Shown: in pieces, positions 27,148 through 37,309 of the stretch
How the letters are laid out: every line of letters begins with the position of its first letter
Position numbering within the stretch: the stretch's first letter is position 1
Source: Novosphingobium indicum
Lineage (GTDB): Bacteria > Pseudomonadota > Alphaproteobacteria > Sphingomonadales > Sphingomonadaceae
Direction of reading: 5' to 3'
DNA: 64,000 bases
Assembly: GCF_014645195.1 (NCBI RefSeq)
Contig: NZ_BMLK01000004.1
Coordinates: 1 to 64,000 of the forward strand
The notes under the pieces: generated by a model
The model's database searches: none
What the model was told of the DNA's origin: nothing
Seen by the model: only the letters and a program-made list of their open reading frames with translations
Made by a program: the position numbers and the translations under genes

Positions 27148-27885
27148 TCAGAGAAAGGCCCTGACTTTCTCGAGCACCATGTCCGCGTGCTCTTTCCGGC
27201 AAATCAGCAGGTCGGGCATGTAGACGTCCTGCTGGTTATAGACGAGCGGACTGCCGTCGATGCGCGAGGCATGGAGCCCCCACCCCAACGCCACGGCCGC
27301 GGGCGCCATGCTGTCCCACTCGTACTGACCGCCTGAGTGGAGGTAGATGTCCGCTTCGCCACGCAGGATCGCCATGGCCTTGGCCCCGGCCGACCCCATC
27401 GGCACCAGTTCGCCGCCGATCGCTTCGCAAACGCCGGTGGCTTCCTTGGCAGGGCGGGTGCGGCTGACGACCATGCGCAGCTTTTCCGGCGCAGCCGGGA
27501 TCTCGCCCGGCTGGTCAGAACGCAGCACCACATCGAGACCCGGGAGTGCCACGGCGCCAAGGTCAGGCGCACCGTTCACAGCCATGCCAACGTGGACCGC
27601 CCAGTCGGTGCGTTCCTCGCCATATTCGCGGGTGCCGTCGACCGGATCGACGATCCAGACGCGCTCCTTCTCGAGGCGGTCCGCATTATCCTTCTCTTCT
27701 TCGGAAAGAAGGCCGTCCTCGGCGCGCTGCTGACGCAGCGCGTGAACGAGGAACTGGTTCGCGGTCTGGTCCCCGGCCTTGCCGAGCGACTTTCCCTCGA
27801 ACATGCCCGAGGCGCGGACCTGAAGCAGGATCTTGCCTGCCTGGTCCGCGAGATGCGCTGCGAGATCACCGTCCGACATGCTCAT
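27148..27885 (-). CDS. cysQ: 3'(2'),5'-bisphosphate nucleotidase
   Basis: A 245-residue inositol-monophosphatase-fold enzyme with LLSEEEKDN (metal Glu), WIVDPVDGTREY and EWDSMAP. It removes the 3'-phosphate from PAP, the product left when PAPS is used by a reductase or a sulfotransferase. It overlaps the cysNC stop (ATGA), the third gene of cysD-cysNC-cysQ. A sulfotransferase that would produce PAP is encoded at 38348. Confidence 0.9.
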   Translation of the reverse strand: MSMSDGDLAAHLADQAGKILLQVRASGMFEGKSLGKAGDQTANQFLVHALRQQRAEDGLLSEEEKDNADRLEKERVWIVDPVDGTREYGEERTDWAVHVGMAVNGAPDLGAVALPGLDVVLRSDQPGEIPAAPEKLRMVVSRTRPAKEATGVCEAIGGELVPMGSAGAKAMAILRGEADIYLHSGGQYEWDSMAPAAVALGWGLHASRIDGSPLVYNQQDVYMPDLLICRKEHADMVLEKVRAFL

Positions 27886-29822
27886 CAGGCGTCTCCCAGC
27901 AGGGTGTCGACGATGAGGGTCGCGGCTTCTTCCGGCGACAGCTTGGTCGTGTCGATGCGGATCTCGGGGCTGCGTGGTGCCTCGTAGGGGCTATCGATGC
28001 CGGTGAAGTTCTTCAGTTCACCCGCACGCGCCTTTTTGTAGAGGCCCTTCACATCGCGCGATTCGGCGACCTTCAGCGGCGTGTCGATGAACACCTCGAA
28101 GAACTCGCCTTCGGGCAGCATCGAACGCACCATCTCGCGATCCGCCTGGAACGGCGAGATAAAGGCGGTGATCACGATCAGGCCCGCATCGGTCATCAGC
28201 TTCGAGACTTCGCCGACGCGGCGGATGTTCTCGATGCGGTCGCTCTCGGTGAAGCCCAGGTCCTTGTTGAGACCGTGCCGCACGTTGTCGCCATCGAGCA
28301 GGAAGGTGTGCCGGTTCATCCGGTGCAGCTTCTTCTCGACGAGATTGGCGATGGTCGACTTGCCCGAACCCGACAGGCCCGTGAACCACAGGACCGCCGG
28401 CGCCTGGTTCTTGAGCGCGGCGTGCTGCTTGCGACCGATGTCGAGCGCCTGCCAGTGGACGTTCTGCGAACGGCGAAGGCTGAAGTTCAGCATGCCGGCC
28501 GCGACCGTGGCGTTGGTCATCTTGTCGATCAGGATGAACCCGCCAAGCGCGCGGTTCTCGCCATAAGGCTCGAACACGACCTGCTTGTCAGTCGAAATCT
28601 CGGCCACGCCGATGGAGTTCAGTTCCAGCGTCTTGGCCGCGAGATGCTCCATGGTGTTGACGTTGACTTCGTACTTCGGTTCCTGGACCGTCGCCGACAC
28701 CATCTGGGTGCCGAGCTTGAGCCAGTACGCACGACCAGCCACCATGGCATCGTCGGCCATCCACACGATAGTCGCTTCGAACTGGTCGGCGGTCTGCGGC
28801 GGATTGTCGGCCACCGAAATGACGGAACCACGCGAACAGTCGATTTCGTCCTCGAAACAGACGGTCACCGACTGGCCGGCCACGGCCTGTTCCAATTCGC
28901 CGTCGAACGTGACGATCTTGCTGACGGTGCTGGTCTTGCCCGAGGGCAGAACGCGGATCTGGTCGCCCGGCTTTACTTCGCCCGTCGCAACCAGGCCGGA
29001 GAACCCGCGGAAGTCGAGGTTCGGACGGTTCACCCACTGCACTGGCATGCGGAACGGCTTTTCGGCATCGGCCGAACTGAGCACTTCCACCGTTTCGAGA
29101 TGATCGACCAGCGTCGGACCCTTGTACCAAGGCGTGTTGTCCGAAGGCGTGGTGATGTTGTCGCCTTTGAAGCCGGAAATCGGCATCGCGGCGAAGCTCT
29201 CGATCCCGATCGAATTGGCGAACTCGGTATAGTCGGCAACGATCTTGTCGAAGACTTCCTGCTTGTAGTCGACAAGATCCATCTTGTTCACGGCCAGGAC
29301 GATGTTCTTCACACCCAGCAGGTGGCAGATGTAGCTGTGACGGCGAGTCTGGACGAGCACGCCCTTGCGCGCGTCGATCAGGATCACTGCGAGGTCGGCG
29401 CTCGACGCGCCGGTCACCATGTTGCGGGTGTACTGCTCATGGCCCGGACAGTCGGCGACGATGAACTTGCGCTTCTCGGTGTTGAAGAAGCGATAGGCCA
29501 CATCGATGGTGATGCCCTGCTCGCGTTCGGCGGCGAGGCCATCGACCAGCAGCGCGAAGTCGATTTCCTGGCCCTGCGTGCCGACCTTCTTGGAATCGGC
29601 GCTCAGCGCGTCGAGCTGATCTTCGAAGATCATCTTCGAATCGTAGAGCAGACGGCCGATCAGCGTGGACTTGCCGTCGTCGACGCTGCCACAGGTGATG
29701 AAGCGCAGCATCGTTTTGTGTTCGTGCTGCTTCAGGTACTCGTCGATATCCTCGGCGATGAGGCTGTCGACGACGTACTTCGGTTCGCCGTCATTCTCGG
29801 TCTTGATGTCGGTATCGGCCAT
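27885..29822 (-). CDS. cysNC: Sulfate adenylyltransferase subunit 1 / adenylylsulfate kinase fusion
   Basis: A 645-residue bifunctional protein. The N-terminal GTPase (CysN) has [27 protein letters not shown] and NKMD, followed by two beta-barrel domains. The C-terminal APS kinase (CysC, from about residue 450) has GLSGSGKST and [10 protein letters not shown]. With CysD it makes APS from ATP and sulfate, then phosphorylates it to PAPS. The ATG overlaps the cysD stop. Confidence 0.95.
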   Translation of the reverse strand: MADTDIKTENDGEPKYVVDSLIAEDIDEYLKQHEHKTMLRFITCGSVDDGKSTLIGRLLYDSKMIFEDQLDALSADSKKVGTQGQEIDFALLVDGLAAEREQGITIDVAYRFFNTEKRKFIVADCPGHEQYTRNMVTGASSADLAVILIDARKGVLVQTRRHSYICHLLGVKNIVLAVNKMDLVDYKQEVFDKIVADYTEFANSIGIESFAAMPISGFKGDNITTPSDNTPWYKGPTLVDHLETVEVLSSADAEKPFRMPVQWVNRPNLDFRGFSGLVATGEVKPGDQIRVLPSGKTSTVSKIVTFDGELEQAVAGQSVTVCFEDEIDCSRGSVISVADNPPQTADQFEATIVWMADDAMVAGRAYWLKLGTQMVSATVQEPKYEVNVNTMEHLAAKTLELNSIGVAEISTDKQVVFEPYGENRALGGFILIDKMTNATVAAGMLNFSLRRSQNVHWQALDIGRKQHAALKNQAPAVLWFTGLSGSGKSTIANLVEKKLHRMNRHTFLLDGDNVRHGLNKDLGFTESDRIENIRRVGEVSKLMTDAGLIVITAFISPFQADREMVRSMLPEGEFFEVFIDTPLKVAESRDVKGLYKKARAGELKNFTGIDSPYEAPRSPEIRIDTTKLSPEEAATLIVDTLLGDA

Positions 29823-30733
29823 CAGAAGTACCCCTGCTGCTTTTTGACTTCCATGCCGGCACCGCCGGCGTCCTTGTCGATCACACGGCCCTGCCGCTCT
29901 GACGTCGTGGTCAGCAGCGTTTCCTGGATCACTTCGGGAAGCGTCTTGGCTTCGCTCTCAACAGCACCCGTCAGCGGGAAGCAGCCGAGCGTGCGGAAGC
30001 GGATGGAACGTTCTTTCGTCTCGGGACGGTAGCCCAGGATCTTCTCGATCCGATCCATGTCGTCGGCCATGAAAAGGCCGCCTTCCCATTCGAAGGTCGG
30101 GCGCTTGTCCGAAAAATATAGCGGCACGATCGGAATGTCGTTGAGGTGGATGTACTGCCACACGTCGAGCTCGGTCCAGTTCGAGATCGGGAAGACGCGG
30201 ATCGATTCGCCCTTGGCCTTCTTCGCGTTGTAGATGTTCCACAGCTCAGGACGTTGATTCTTCGGATCCCAGCCATGCGACTGCGTGCGGAACGAAAAGA
30301 TGCGCTCCTTGGCGCGGCTCTTTTCCTCGTCGCGGCGGGCACCGCCGAACGCAGCGTCGAACCCGTACTTGTCGAGCGCCTGCTTCAGACCCTCGGTCTT
30401 CCACATGTCGGTGTGCAGCGAGCCGTGCTCGAAAGGATTGATGCCTTTCTCCTGCGCTTCCGGGTTGTGATAGACGAGCAGATCCATGCCCGACATCTCG
30501 GCCATCTTGTCGCGCAGTTCGTACATCGCCTTGAACTTCCACGTCGTATCAACGTGGAGCAGCGGAAACGGCGGCGGCGAAGGATAGAATGCCTTGCGGG
30601 CGAGGTGCAGCATAACGGCGCTGTCCTTGCCGACCGAGTAGAGCATCACCGGCCGTTCGGCTTCGGCAACGACTTCCCGGATAATGTGGATGCTTTCAGC
30701 TTCCAGCCTCTCTAGGTGCGTCAGGGTTTTCAT
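29822..30733 (-). CDS. cysD: Sulfate adenylyltransferase subunit 2
   Basis: A 303-residue ATP-pyrophosphatase-fold subunit with the PP-loop [36 protein letters not shown] and the conserved C-terminal [11 protein letters not shown] segment. A good ribosome site (AGGGAAG) precedes the ATG. First gene of the leftward sulfate activation operon, divergent from a LuxR-type regulator 90 bp away. Confidence 0.95.
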   Translation of the reverse strand: MKTLTHLERLEAESIHIIREVVAEAERPVMLYSVGKDSAVMLHLARKAFYPSPPPFPLLHVDTTWKFKAMYELRDKMAEMSGMDLLVYHNPEAQEKGINPFEHGSLHTDMWKTEGLKQALDKYGFDAAFGGARRDEEKSRAKERIFSFRTQSHGWDPKNQRPELWNIYNAKKAKGESIRVFPISNWTELDVWQYIHLNDIPIVPLYFSDKRPTFEWEGGLFMADDMDRIEKILGYRPETKERSIRFRTLGCFPLTGAVESEAKTLPEVIQETLLTTTSERQGRVIDKDAGGAGMEVKKQQGYF

Positions 30734-30804
30734 CGAGCTTCCCTTTGTTGGGTTGGCCCCTTTGCGGGTTGCGAATCTTCTTGCAGGGATGACTTTTACA
30801 AAAA

Positions 30805-30820
30805 CCTCCCATATGGGAGG
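30805..30820. promoter_or_regulatory. 16-bp perfect palindrome containing the ribosome site
   Basis: CCTCCCATATGGGAGG is a perfect palindrome whose right arm (GGGAGG) is the ribosome site of the gene starting at 30824. As RNA it would form a 6-bp stem hiding that site; as DNA it could be an operator. Confidence 0.5.
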
Positions 30821-30823
30821 GCA

Positions 30824-31912
30824 ATGGCGCTAACCAGTCGAGACGAAACGGATTTGCTGCTCCCCCTCTTCCGCGGATTGTCGGAGAAATCAGCATTTTC
30901 AACGTTTCTTGAAAGAGTTAGGCGTCGCACCGACGCGGAATATGTTGCTCTGATCCAGCGCGTGGGCTCCGGACCGCACGCCGAAGTGAGCACTTTTCAC
31001 GCCGGAATCGACTTGCGAGCACGCGCGCTAAACGCCGATTCACTCGATATCCATGCCCTCGACCGCTTCCATTACGACGCGCTCCGACCGGGCCGCGTCT
31101 ATGCGATTTCCGAGTTCTTCGACCACGATCCGGTCTATCGCGCCGACCGCGCCCAGCGAATGAAACAGCTCGGCATAGCGGACGAGCGGGTCGTGCGATT
31201 GCCCGATATCGAGGATGTCAGCGCGTGGCTCGTGATGGCACGCGCAAAGCCCTGCACAGCGGCAGACAGCGCTCTGCTCTCCAACCTCGCGCCTTATGTT
31301 GAAGAGGCCCTGCGCGCCCATGTCGAACTGGAACGGCACCGTGTACGCGCAAGTGTAAGCGTTCAGGGGCTAGCGCGCTCGGCCACGGCGTGGATGGTCA
31401 TGGACCGTGAGGCGCGACTTCTGTCGATCGATCCACGGCTTGAGACCTGGTTGGAGAAAACGCTGGGCTACCACCCTCGGATCGGCGAACGCCTGCGTGA
31501 TCTTGGCGTCCAGATCGAACGAGATCTCTTGGCCGCCGCCATTGATTTTACCAGCGACGAACCGGGGCCGCCCCGCCCTCTCCTGCTTAACGAACACCCC
31601 CGCCTCGAGGCGCTGCTTTCCGCCACGACAGATATGCCGCGACGCTCGATGCTGGTGCTCTGCCGCCTGCCCAACACGCGCACGTCAGAGAGCGTTGATC
31701 GCCTGGCCCGCCTGTTCGATCTGCCGAGGCGCGAAGCAGAGCTTGCTGTTGCGCTCAACGAGGGACAGTCGATCGCAGAAGCGGCCGAACACATGGGCCT
31801 GACGCTGGAGACCGCGCGCAATTACTCGAAGCGCCTCTATGCCAAGCTTGGCGTACGCGGACAGGCAGAACTGGTTCGACTGGTGAGCGATAGCGTGGCG
31901 GTTATGGCCTAG
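30824..31912 (+). CDS. LuxR-type HTH transcriptional regulator
   Basis: A 362-residue protein with a long N-terminal sensing region and a C-terminal LuxR helix-turn-helix ([40 protein letters not shown]). ATG 30824 has GGGAGG four bases upstream, so I prefer it over earlier in-frame starts. It is divergent from cysD. The sensing region gives no clear domain, so the signal is unknown; a link to sulfate activation is only positional. Confidence 0.8.
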   Translation: MALTSRDETDLLLPLFRGLSEKSAFSTFLERVRRRTDAEYVALIQRVGSGPHAEVSTFHAGIDLRARALNADSLDIHALDRFHYDALRPGRVYAISEFFDHDPVYRADRAQRMKQLGIADERVVRLPDIEDVSAWLVMARAKPCTAADSALLSNLAPYVEEALRAHVELERHRVRASVSVQGLARSATAWMVMDREARLLSIDPRLETWLEKTLGYHPRIGERLRDLGVQIERDLLAAAIDFTSDEPGPPRPLLLNEHPRLEALLSATTDMPRRSMLVLCRLPNTRTSESVDRLARLFDLPRREAELAVALNEGQSIAEAAEHMGLTLETARNYSKRLYAKLGVRGQAELVRLVSDSVAVMA

Positions 31913-31948
31913 GCCTCCTCAGCCGGTTCAGCAGACCGAAAGTTCAAG

Positions 31949-33922
31949 TCATTTCTCAGACCAGACGCTGCGATTGCGGCCGGCTTCCTTGGCTGCGTAC
32001 AAGGCCTGATCGACACGCTCCAACACTTCCGAACGGCTTCGCGAGGCATCGTCGAGCAACATCGCCCCGGCACTGGCGGTCAATCGACCGAACGCGCTCT
32101 CGGCATGCGCAATCGCAAGGCCTTCGACATCGCGCACAGCCTGCCGGACCTTCTCTGCGGCCTCGCGCCCGGCTCGACACGGAATGATCGCCGCAATCTC
32201 TTCGCCACCGTAGCGATAGACCTTAGCACCAGGCAGAGAATCGCCGATACAGGCAACGATCCGCTCCAACGCCTTGTCTCCCGCGACATGGCCATAGTGA
32301 TCATTGTAAGCCTTGAAGAAGTCGACGTCGAACAAGGCAAGAGAAACGGTGACGCCGTTCTTTTCGACGGCGTCCAATGCCTTTTCCAGATCCTGATCGA
32401 AGGCCCGGCGATTGAACGCGCCGGTCAATCCGTCTCGCAGGCTGCGTTCGGCCAATTGCTGGTTCGCGAGTTCGAGTTCGATGGTCCTCTCGGTGACGAG
32501 ATGTTCCAGGCGGTTCATGATACTGTCCACCTGCCCTGCCATGAACTGGAAGGAACGTGCCAGCATCCCGATCTCGTCATTCCGCTTGGTCGGGATCGGC
32601 ACGCTGCCATTGGCAACCGCCGTGTAGTCGCCGTCGGCAAGGCGGTGGGATGCTTCGGTCATCTGGCGGATCGGCTTCGAGACGCTGGCACGCAGAACCA
32701 GTACCACCGTGAGGATGAAAGCTCCGAACAGTGCGGCGATGAGAACGAGCGCAAGGCCGGCGGAGCGCAGCGCGCGGGCCTGGACGACTGACTTGGGATA
32801 GACCGTCACCAGCCACCACTTCGGACCTTCCAGACCGACACTGGCGACATAGGCGTCCAGTTCCGGGGCGTAGGTCACCCTGCCGACACCATCAGCGCGT
32901 TGTTCGGCATTGGCCAGCTGGCGATAAATACTGGTGACGGCGGGGTTGCCGAATTGCTCGACGCTGATCTGCCCTGCCTTCTTGTTCCGATCATCCAGAC
33001 CGGCAGGGTGGGCAATCAGCTTACCGTCATGCGAGAGAATGAGGTCGTAGATCCCGTCCGGTCGATCATCGACCACATCACCGATCAGTTCCGTTAGGCC
33101 CACATCCACGCTGGGGTTGATGAGGTGCCGCCCTTTCCAATCCACCGGCCGTTGAAAGGTTATGGCCCATTTGGACGCCGTGGCGTCGAAATAGAGGCCG
33201 GTCCAGATCGGTTTCCTCTGCGGGTTTTGCGAAGGCAGCGTGGCGCCTATGACCGAAAGCGCGGTCATGTCCAGATCGCTGTCGGCATCGAGCCCCCAAG
33301 GTTGTCCGGGCCAGTTTATGATCAAGGCGTTTTCGGGCAGGCTGGCGTGGACGTTCATGAATTCGCCCGATGCCGCCGGCCCGAATTCGGCGACCGTTTG
33401 ATAGGTGATGACCAAACGCCGTTTCAGTTCGGGAGTAAGCTCCGGCCGGTTGCGCGCGACGAACCCCGAGACGCCACTGTGCGTCAGCCCATTGCGATCC
33501 CGATAGCCTGAATAGTATTTCGAACGCAGCCGCACGGTGCCATCGAGCATGTGCTGGTAATAAGCCTCGAAATCCGGTGAGGGAAAGACGTTGGGGTCGG
33601 TGTAGCTGTCCAGGAAGCGGCGCGTGAAGCGATCCGTCAACGCTTCGGCACGTAGAAACCGTTGGCTTTCGTATCGGCCACGCTGTTCGATCTGGGTTCG
33701 CCACTCGACGAGAAGAGCGCGCTGGGCCTCTCGTTCGGCAGAATAGAACGAGAATATGGCTACAATAGCCGCTGCACAGAACGCAAAAGCGACCATCCGG
33801 AGCGCGACCTTGCGCGTAAATGACCGCTCATTGCGCAGAAAGTTCTGGTCCCCCTGCGCAATATCTTCGTGCGGTACGAGCCTGCCTGTGTGTCGCACTC
33901 GGTCTGACCAATTCGATACCAA
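31949..33922 (-). CDS. Membrane diguanylate cyclase (sensor, HAMP, GGDEF)
   Basis: A 657-residue protein with a membrane helix near residues 42-60 and a periplasmic dCache-like sensor of about 320 residues. A second helix (about 385-410), a HAMP segment (SKPIRQMTEASHRLADGDY), a coiled coil and a GGDEF domain follow. The active-site signature is GGEEI, with metal aspartate in FDVDFFKAYNDHYGH, so it should make cyclic di-GMP. No RxxD inhibitory site lies at the usual place before the signature. The TTG at 33922 is a weak start; a GTG about 24 bp further in is possible. Confidence 0.88.
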   Translation of the reverse strand: MVSNWSDRVRHTGRLVPHEDIAQGDQNFLRNERSFTRKVALRMVAFAFCAAAIVAIFSFYSAEREAQRALLVEWRTQIEQRGRYESQRFLRAEALTDRFTRRFLDSYTDPNVFPSPDFEAYYQHMLDGTVRLRSKYYSGYRDRNGLTHSGVSGFVARNRPELTPELKRRLVITYQTVAEFGPAASGEFMNVHASLPENALIINWPGQPWGLDADSDLDMTALSVIGATLPSQNPQRKPIWTGLYFDATASKWAITFQRPVDWKGRHLINPSVDVGLTELIGDVVDDRPDGIYDLILSHDGKLIAHPAGLDDRNKKAGQISVEQFGNPAVTSIYRQLANAEQRADGVGRVTYAPELDAYVASVGLEGPKWWLVTVYPKSVVQARALRSAGLALVLIAALFGAFILTVVLVLRASVSKPIRQMTEASHRLADGDYTAVANGSVPIPTKRNDEIGMLARSFQFMAGQVDSIMNRLEHLVTERTIELELANQQLAERSLRDGLTGAFNRRAFDQDLEKALDAVEKNGVTVSLALFDVDFFKAYNDHYGHVAGDKALERIVACIGDSLPGAKVYRYGGEEIAAIIPCRAGREAAEKVRQAVRDVEGLAIAHAESAFGRLTASAGAMLLDDASRSRSEVLERVDQALYAAKEAGRNRSVWSEK

Positions 33923-34037
33923 TTCCTTACGAGTATCTGGCCGGAAAGGGTTAAGAATAGGTGAGAGCCGAGACCTTGCAAGCGATGAGTGCGCGGAGAC
34001 CTCTACTTACGTGTAAAAGTATAGGAAAAAGGAGCCC

Positions 34038-35306
34038 TCAGGCCCCTTCCCCCAGCAGCTTTTCACATTCAGCGATTTCCGAGCGCAACCACATGGTTTC
34101 GCTAAGATTCTTGCCGCCGCATTCCTTCAGCAGTACCTCGTTCGCGGCCTTACGCACCTTGAGTGCGGGAACATTGCCGGGTTCGGCCCCCAGCGCGACA
34201 TCGACGAGATGGATCGCTTCGAGTGGCTTGCCTGCGTCGAGCTTGGCTTGCGCCCTTTCAGCGAGCTTTTCAGCCCCGCCTGCCAACTCAGCCAGATCGG
34301 CGTCCACGCTCGAACGCGGAACGCCGTAGAGTGCGGTGGTACCGTCCTCGTAGTGCAGCCAGCCGGCATATTCGCGCCAGATCGACTTAACCGCCCAGCT
34401 TGCCTTGCCGTGGAACTCGCCGATTTCCAGCCCCTCGGGCCAGGCGAACTCTCGCATCAACGTGTGGACGTCCTTGCCCGCGTTCATCCCCTCGAACGTG
34501 TAATCGCGAACGTAGCTGACCGCTGCGTGCAGCTTGTCGAGATCGGCCTTGATGCGATCCTTGCCGACGATGGCATCGCCGTGGCCGGTGATGACGATCT
34601 CGGCGCCAAGATCGCGGATCGTTTCGAGCGACTTGAGATAGTTCCGCACCAGGCGGGGCTTGTCGCCGCGCAGGGTGTTGAGGAAGGGCATCGACAGCCA
34701 GACCGGGCCGAAGACGTTGCCGGTGAAGGCGATCTTTTCCTTCGGCATCCATACGGTAAGCGCGTCGATCGTCTCGCCTTCCGGCGTCGAGATAATCTCG
34801 AAGGTTCGTCCGCCCAGATCCAGCGTCAGCTTGCGATCGACGAGGATGTCGGGCTTCACGTCCGGCGGCGGCTTGGGCGTGCCGCCGCGCTTGAGCGTCG
34901 ATCCCCAGAGCTTCCCGCTTCGCGGCCCGAAGAAGGGCTGCAGCCCCATCATGTCTCCCACGGCCTCGTCGAATCCGGGACCGCCGATGACCTGCGTGCC
35001 TTCCTCGAGGAACTCGGGCAGGCCGCCATAGTGGTCGGCATGGCTCTGCGTCAGCACGATGAAGGCCAGCGGGCCGGTGCGATGCGGCGCCAGCAGGCGC
35101 CTGGTACGCTCGGCATTATCCATGAAGCCGGTGTTGATCATCACGTCGCCTTCGCTCGTGGTCACGAGGTAGGCGTTCGAGATGTCGTTGGCCTGGAAGA
35201 TGAAGTCGGTGACGGCGATGGCGTCGGTCTGCTCGTCGCCCGAGCGCACGAGGCCGGCCAGCTTTGGACCGTCGCCGTTCGCCGGCGCTTCCTTGGTTTC
35301 CGCCAT
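34038..35306 (-). CDS. Alkylsulfatase-like MBL-fold metallo-hydrolase
   Basis: A 422-residue protein with an N-terminal metallo-beta-lactamase fold and a C-terminal helical region (LAGGAEKLAERAQAKLDAG) like the dimerisation domain of SdsA-type alkylsulfatases; the SCP2-like third domain is absent. The metal motif reads TQSHADHYGG, so the first histidine of HxHxDH is glutamine; other ligands (DH, GHGD) are in place. It may hydrolyse sulfate esters or another ester. It lies 3 bp from a Zn-dependent dehydrogenase gene in a leftward group. Confidence 0.82.
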   Translation of the reverse strand: MAETKEAPANGDGPKLAGLVRSGDEQTDAIAVTDFIFQANDISNAYLVTTSEGDVMINTGFMDNAERTRRLLAPHRTGPLAFIVLTQSHADHYGGLPEFLEEGTQVIGGPGFDEAVGDMMGLQPFFGPRSGKLWGSTLKRGGTPKPPPDVKPDILVDRKLTLDLGGRTFEIISTPEGETIDALTVWMPKEKIAFTGNVFGPVWLSMPFLNTLRGDKPRLVRNYLKSLETIRDLGAEIVITGHGDAIVGKDRIKADLDKLHAAVSYVRDYTFEGMNAGKDVHTLMREFAWPEGLEIGEFHGKASWAVKSIWREYAGWLHYEDGTTALYGVPRSSVDADLAELAGGAEKLAERAQAKLDAGKPLEAIHLVDVALGAEPGNVPALKVRKAANEVLLKECGGKNLSETMWLRSEIAECEKLLGEGA

Positions 35307-35308
35307 GG

Positions 35309-36313
35309 TCAGTCCTCCATCTCGATCATGACCTTGGCCGACGAAGGCGTTGCCGCGATTTCGAGGCCCTTCATCACATCCTTGAACGGGAGCTTGTGGC
35401 TGATCATCGCCGCAATCTTGTCCTTGAGGCGCGGCATGGCCGCAATCACCTCGGGCATTTCGGTGGGATAGCCGACGGCCGTGGTGATCGTCATTTCGCT
35501 CGTCAGCATGCGGCCGACCGGGAATTCGAGCGGCTTCATGTAGGCGGCGGTGATGACCATGCGCGCATGGAACTTGGCCATCATGATCACGTCGGTGAGG
35601 ATATTCGGCGCACCCGCCGCGTCGATGTAGGCATCGGTGCCGACACCGACGCGGCCGTAGCTCGGCACTTCGCCGTGCAGCTTCGCCAGTTCGGCGCGCA
35701 AGTCCACCTTGGTCGGATCGAGCGCGGCCTGCACGCCAAGCGCACGGGCGCGTTCGAGACGCTCTTCCGAGAGGTCAAGCGCGACGACATCGGTGATCCC
35801 GCGATCGATCAGCCACAGCAGCATGCCAAGCCCGATCGGACCGCAGCCGAAGACCACCACCTTGTCACCGGGCTTTACTTCGGCACGATTGACGCCGTGC
35901 ATGGCCACGGCCAGCGGCTCGCACATGGCGGCGACGTCGTAGGAAATGCCTTCGGGGATAGGCAGAATGGAATCGCCCAGACGGGCTTCGCGCACCAGCA
36001 GTTCCTGCGTGAAGGCCCCTTCCGGGCCGCCCGAGCCAATGTTGCTCGGCGTCATCATCGGATTGACGATGACAGGAGAACCGACGGAAATGCCCTCGAC
36101 CTCTGCTCCGACTTCCATGACCTCACCGGCGCCCTCATGGCCCAGCGCGGTCTCGGCGCCTGGCGGAATGCCGCCCATCTTGATGTAGGACAGGTCCGAT
36201 CCGCAGATACCGACCGACTTCATCTTGACGACAACGTCCTTCGGTCCCGCCGCCGGACGCTGGTAGGAATCGAGCCGGACATCGCCGACACCGTGAATCT
36301 TGAGCAGTTCCAT
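35309..36313 (-). CDS. Zinc-dependent medium-chain alcohol dehydrogenase
   Basis: A 334-residue MDR protein with the catalytic zinc ligands in GICGSD and GHEGAGEV, a Rossmann motif GCGPIGLG and a following acidic residue (ALDLSEER) that favours NAD. The four-cysteine structural zinc lobe is missing; its place reads NPMMTPSNIGSGG. GGAGAG lies before the ATG. It is between the MBL hydrolase and an SDR gene on the same strand, which suggests successive steps on one substrate. Confidence 0.88.
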   Translation of the reverse strand: MELLKIHGVGDVRLDSYQRPAAGPKDVVVKMKSVGICGSDLSYIKMGGIPPGAETALGHEGAGEVMEVGAEVEGISVGSPVIVNPMMTPSNIGSGGPEGAFTQELLVREARLGDSILPIPEGISYDVAAMCEPLAVAMHGVNRAEVKPGDKVVVFGCGPIGLGMLLWLIDRGITDVVALDLSEERLERARALGVQAALDPTKVDLRAELAKLHGEVPSYGRVGVGTDAYIDAAGAPNILTDVIMMAKFHARMVITAAYMKPLEFPVGRMLTSEMTITTAVGYPTEMPEVIAAMPRLKDKIAAMISHKLPFKDVMKGLEIAATPSSAKVMIEMED

Positions 36314-36346
36314 CGCTTCTCTCCTCGCCCCCCGATTATGTTGCGA

Positions 36347-37135
36347 TTACGGGCGGACCATGTAGCCGCCGTCGATCGTGACCGTCTCACCGGTCATGAA
36401 CGAGCTGGCGTCAGAGCACAGGTAGGCGCCGATGCCCTCGAAGTCCTCGGGACGGCCGCATCGCTGCATCGGAATGGTCGGCGCGAAGTGCGCCGCCACA
36501 CCTTCAGCGCGGGCGCCCTCACCCATCATCGGGGTGATGATCAGGCCCGGCGCGACGACGTTGGCGCGAATGCCGAGCGGCGCGAGCTCGACGGCAAGGC
36601 AGCGGATCGTGGCGGCCACAGCGCACTTCGATGCCGCATATTCCATCTTGCCCGGGAGGCCCTGGAACAGCGAGAGCGAACCGCAAGCCACGAGGCTACC
36701 ACCCTTGTCGCCGGCTTCCGCGCGTTCCTTCATCAGCCTCGCGCCTTCGCGCAGAGTGAAGAAAGCACCGTGCAGCGCGGTCTTCTGGAAATCGTACCAA
36801 TGCTCGGTCGGCATATCGAAGACCGAATTGTAGCGCGGCGATGCGCCCGAGTTGGCGAAGACGCAGTCGACCCGGCCGAAGTCTTCCATCACCTTGTTGT
36901 AGCCTTCGGCGATGTTCTCTTCCTCGGAAACGTCGACCTGATAAGCGATCACCTTGCCCGCACCCGCGGCTTCCAGCTCGGCCTTGGCCTTGGCGCTTTT
37001 TTCCGCGTTCCGCGCCCAGATGGCGATGTCGCCGCCCATCTTGGCCGTGCCCATGGCAAAGCCGAAGCCGATGCCGCCGTTGCCGCCGGTCACTACCGTT
37101 ACCTTGCCCGTGCAGTCGAAAAGGCCCTTGGCCAT
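36347..37135 (-). CDS. SDR-family oxidoreductase
   Basis: A 262-residue classical short-chain dehydrogenase with TGGNGGIGFG, NSGA in place of NNAG, a catalytic serine in ACGSLS, YAASK and a C-terminal DGGYMV. I chose ATG 37135. It is the first gene of the leftward SDR-ADH-MBL group and is divergent from an AraC regulator at 37310, with a perfect palindrome between them. Substrate not known. Confidence 0.88.
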   Translation of the reverse strand: MAKGLFDCTGKVTVVTGGNGGIGFGFAMGTAKMGGDIAIWARNAEKSAKAKAELEAAGAGKVIAYQVDVSEEENIAEGYNKVMEDFGRVDCVFANSGASPRYNSVFDMPTEHWYDFQKTALHGAFFTLREGARLMKERAEAGDKGGSLVACGSLSLFQGLPGKMEYAASKCAVAATIRCLAVELAPLGIRANVVAPGLIITPMMGEGARAEGVAAHFAPTIPMQRCGRPEDFEGIGAYLCSDASSFMTGETVTIDGGYMVRP

Positions 37136-37162
37136 CGTCGTATCTCCTCGATCCCGAAACAT

Positions 37163-37178
37163 GCGCCACCGGTGGCGC
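37163..37178. promoter_or_regulatory. 16-bp perfect palindrome between divergent SDR and AraC genes
   Basis: GCGCCACCGGTGGCGC lies 28 bp upstream of the SDR start and 132 bp upstream of the AraC gene. It could be an operator for the leftward operon or part of a leader hairpin. Confidence 0.4.
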
Positions 37179-37309
37179 GGTTATGGCCTAAGGTTTCGGC
37201 GGGCACGGCTTGCCTATCAAGGGCAGCGACTATAGAAATCCAGCCCAATCATCCCATCAGGGACATATTTCCGGCCAGTGGCAAACGGCCCGCGACGTGG
37301 AGTGCATCG

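Noticed and set aside
27546..30032. 828-codon open frame on the plus strand
   Set aside because: It runs antisense to cysQ, cysNC and cysD, which are unmistakable; no domain is visible in the frame.
35264..37309. Long in-frame extension upstream of the AraC gene
   Set aside because: It is antisense to the ADH and SDR genes. ATG 37310 has a good ribosome site and the normal AraC length.
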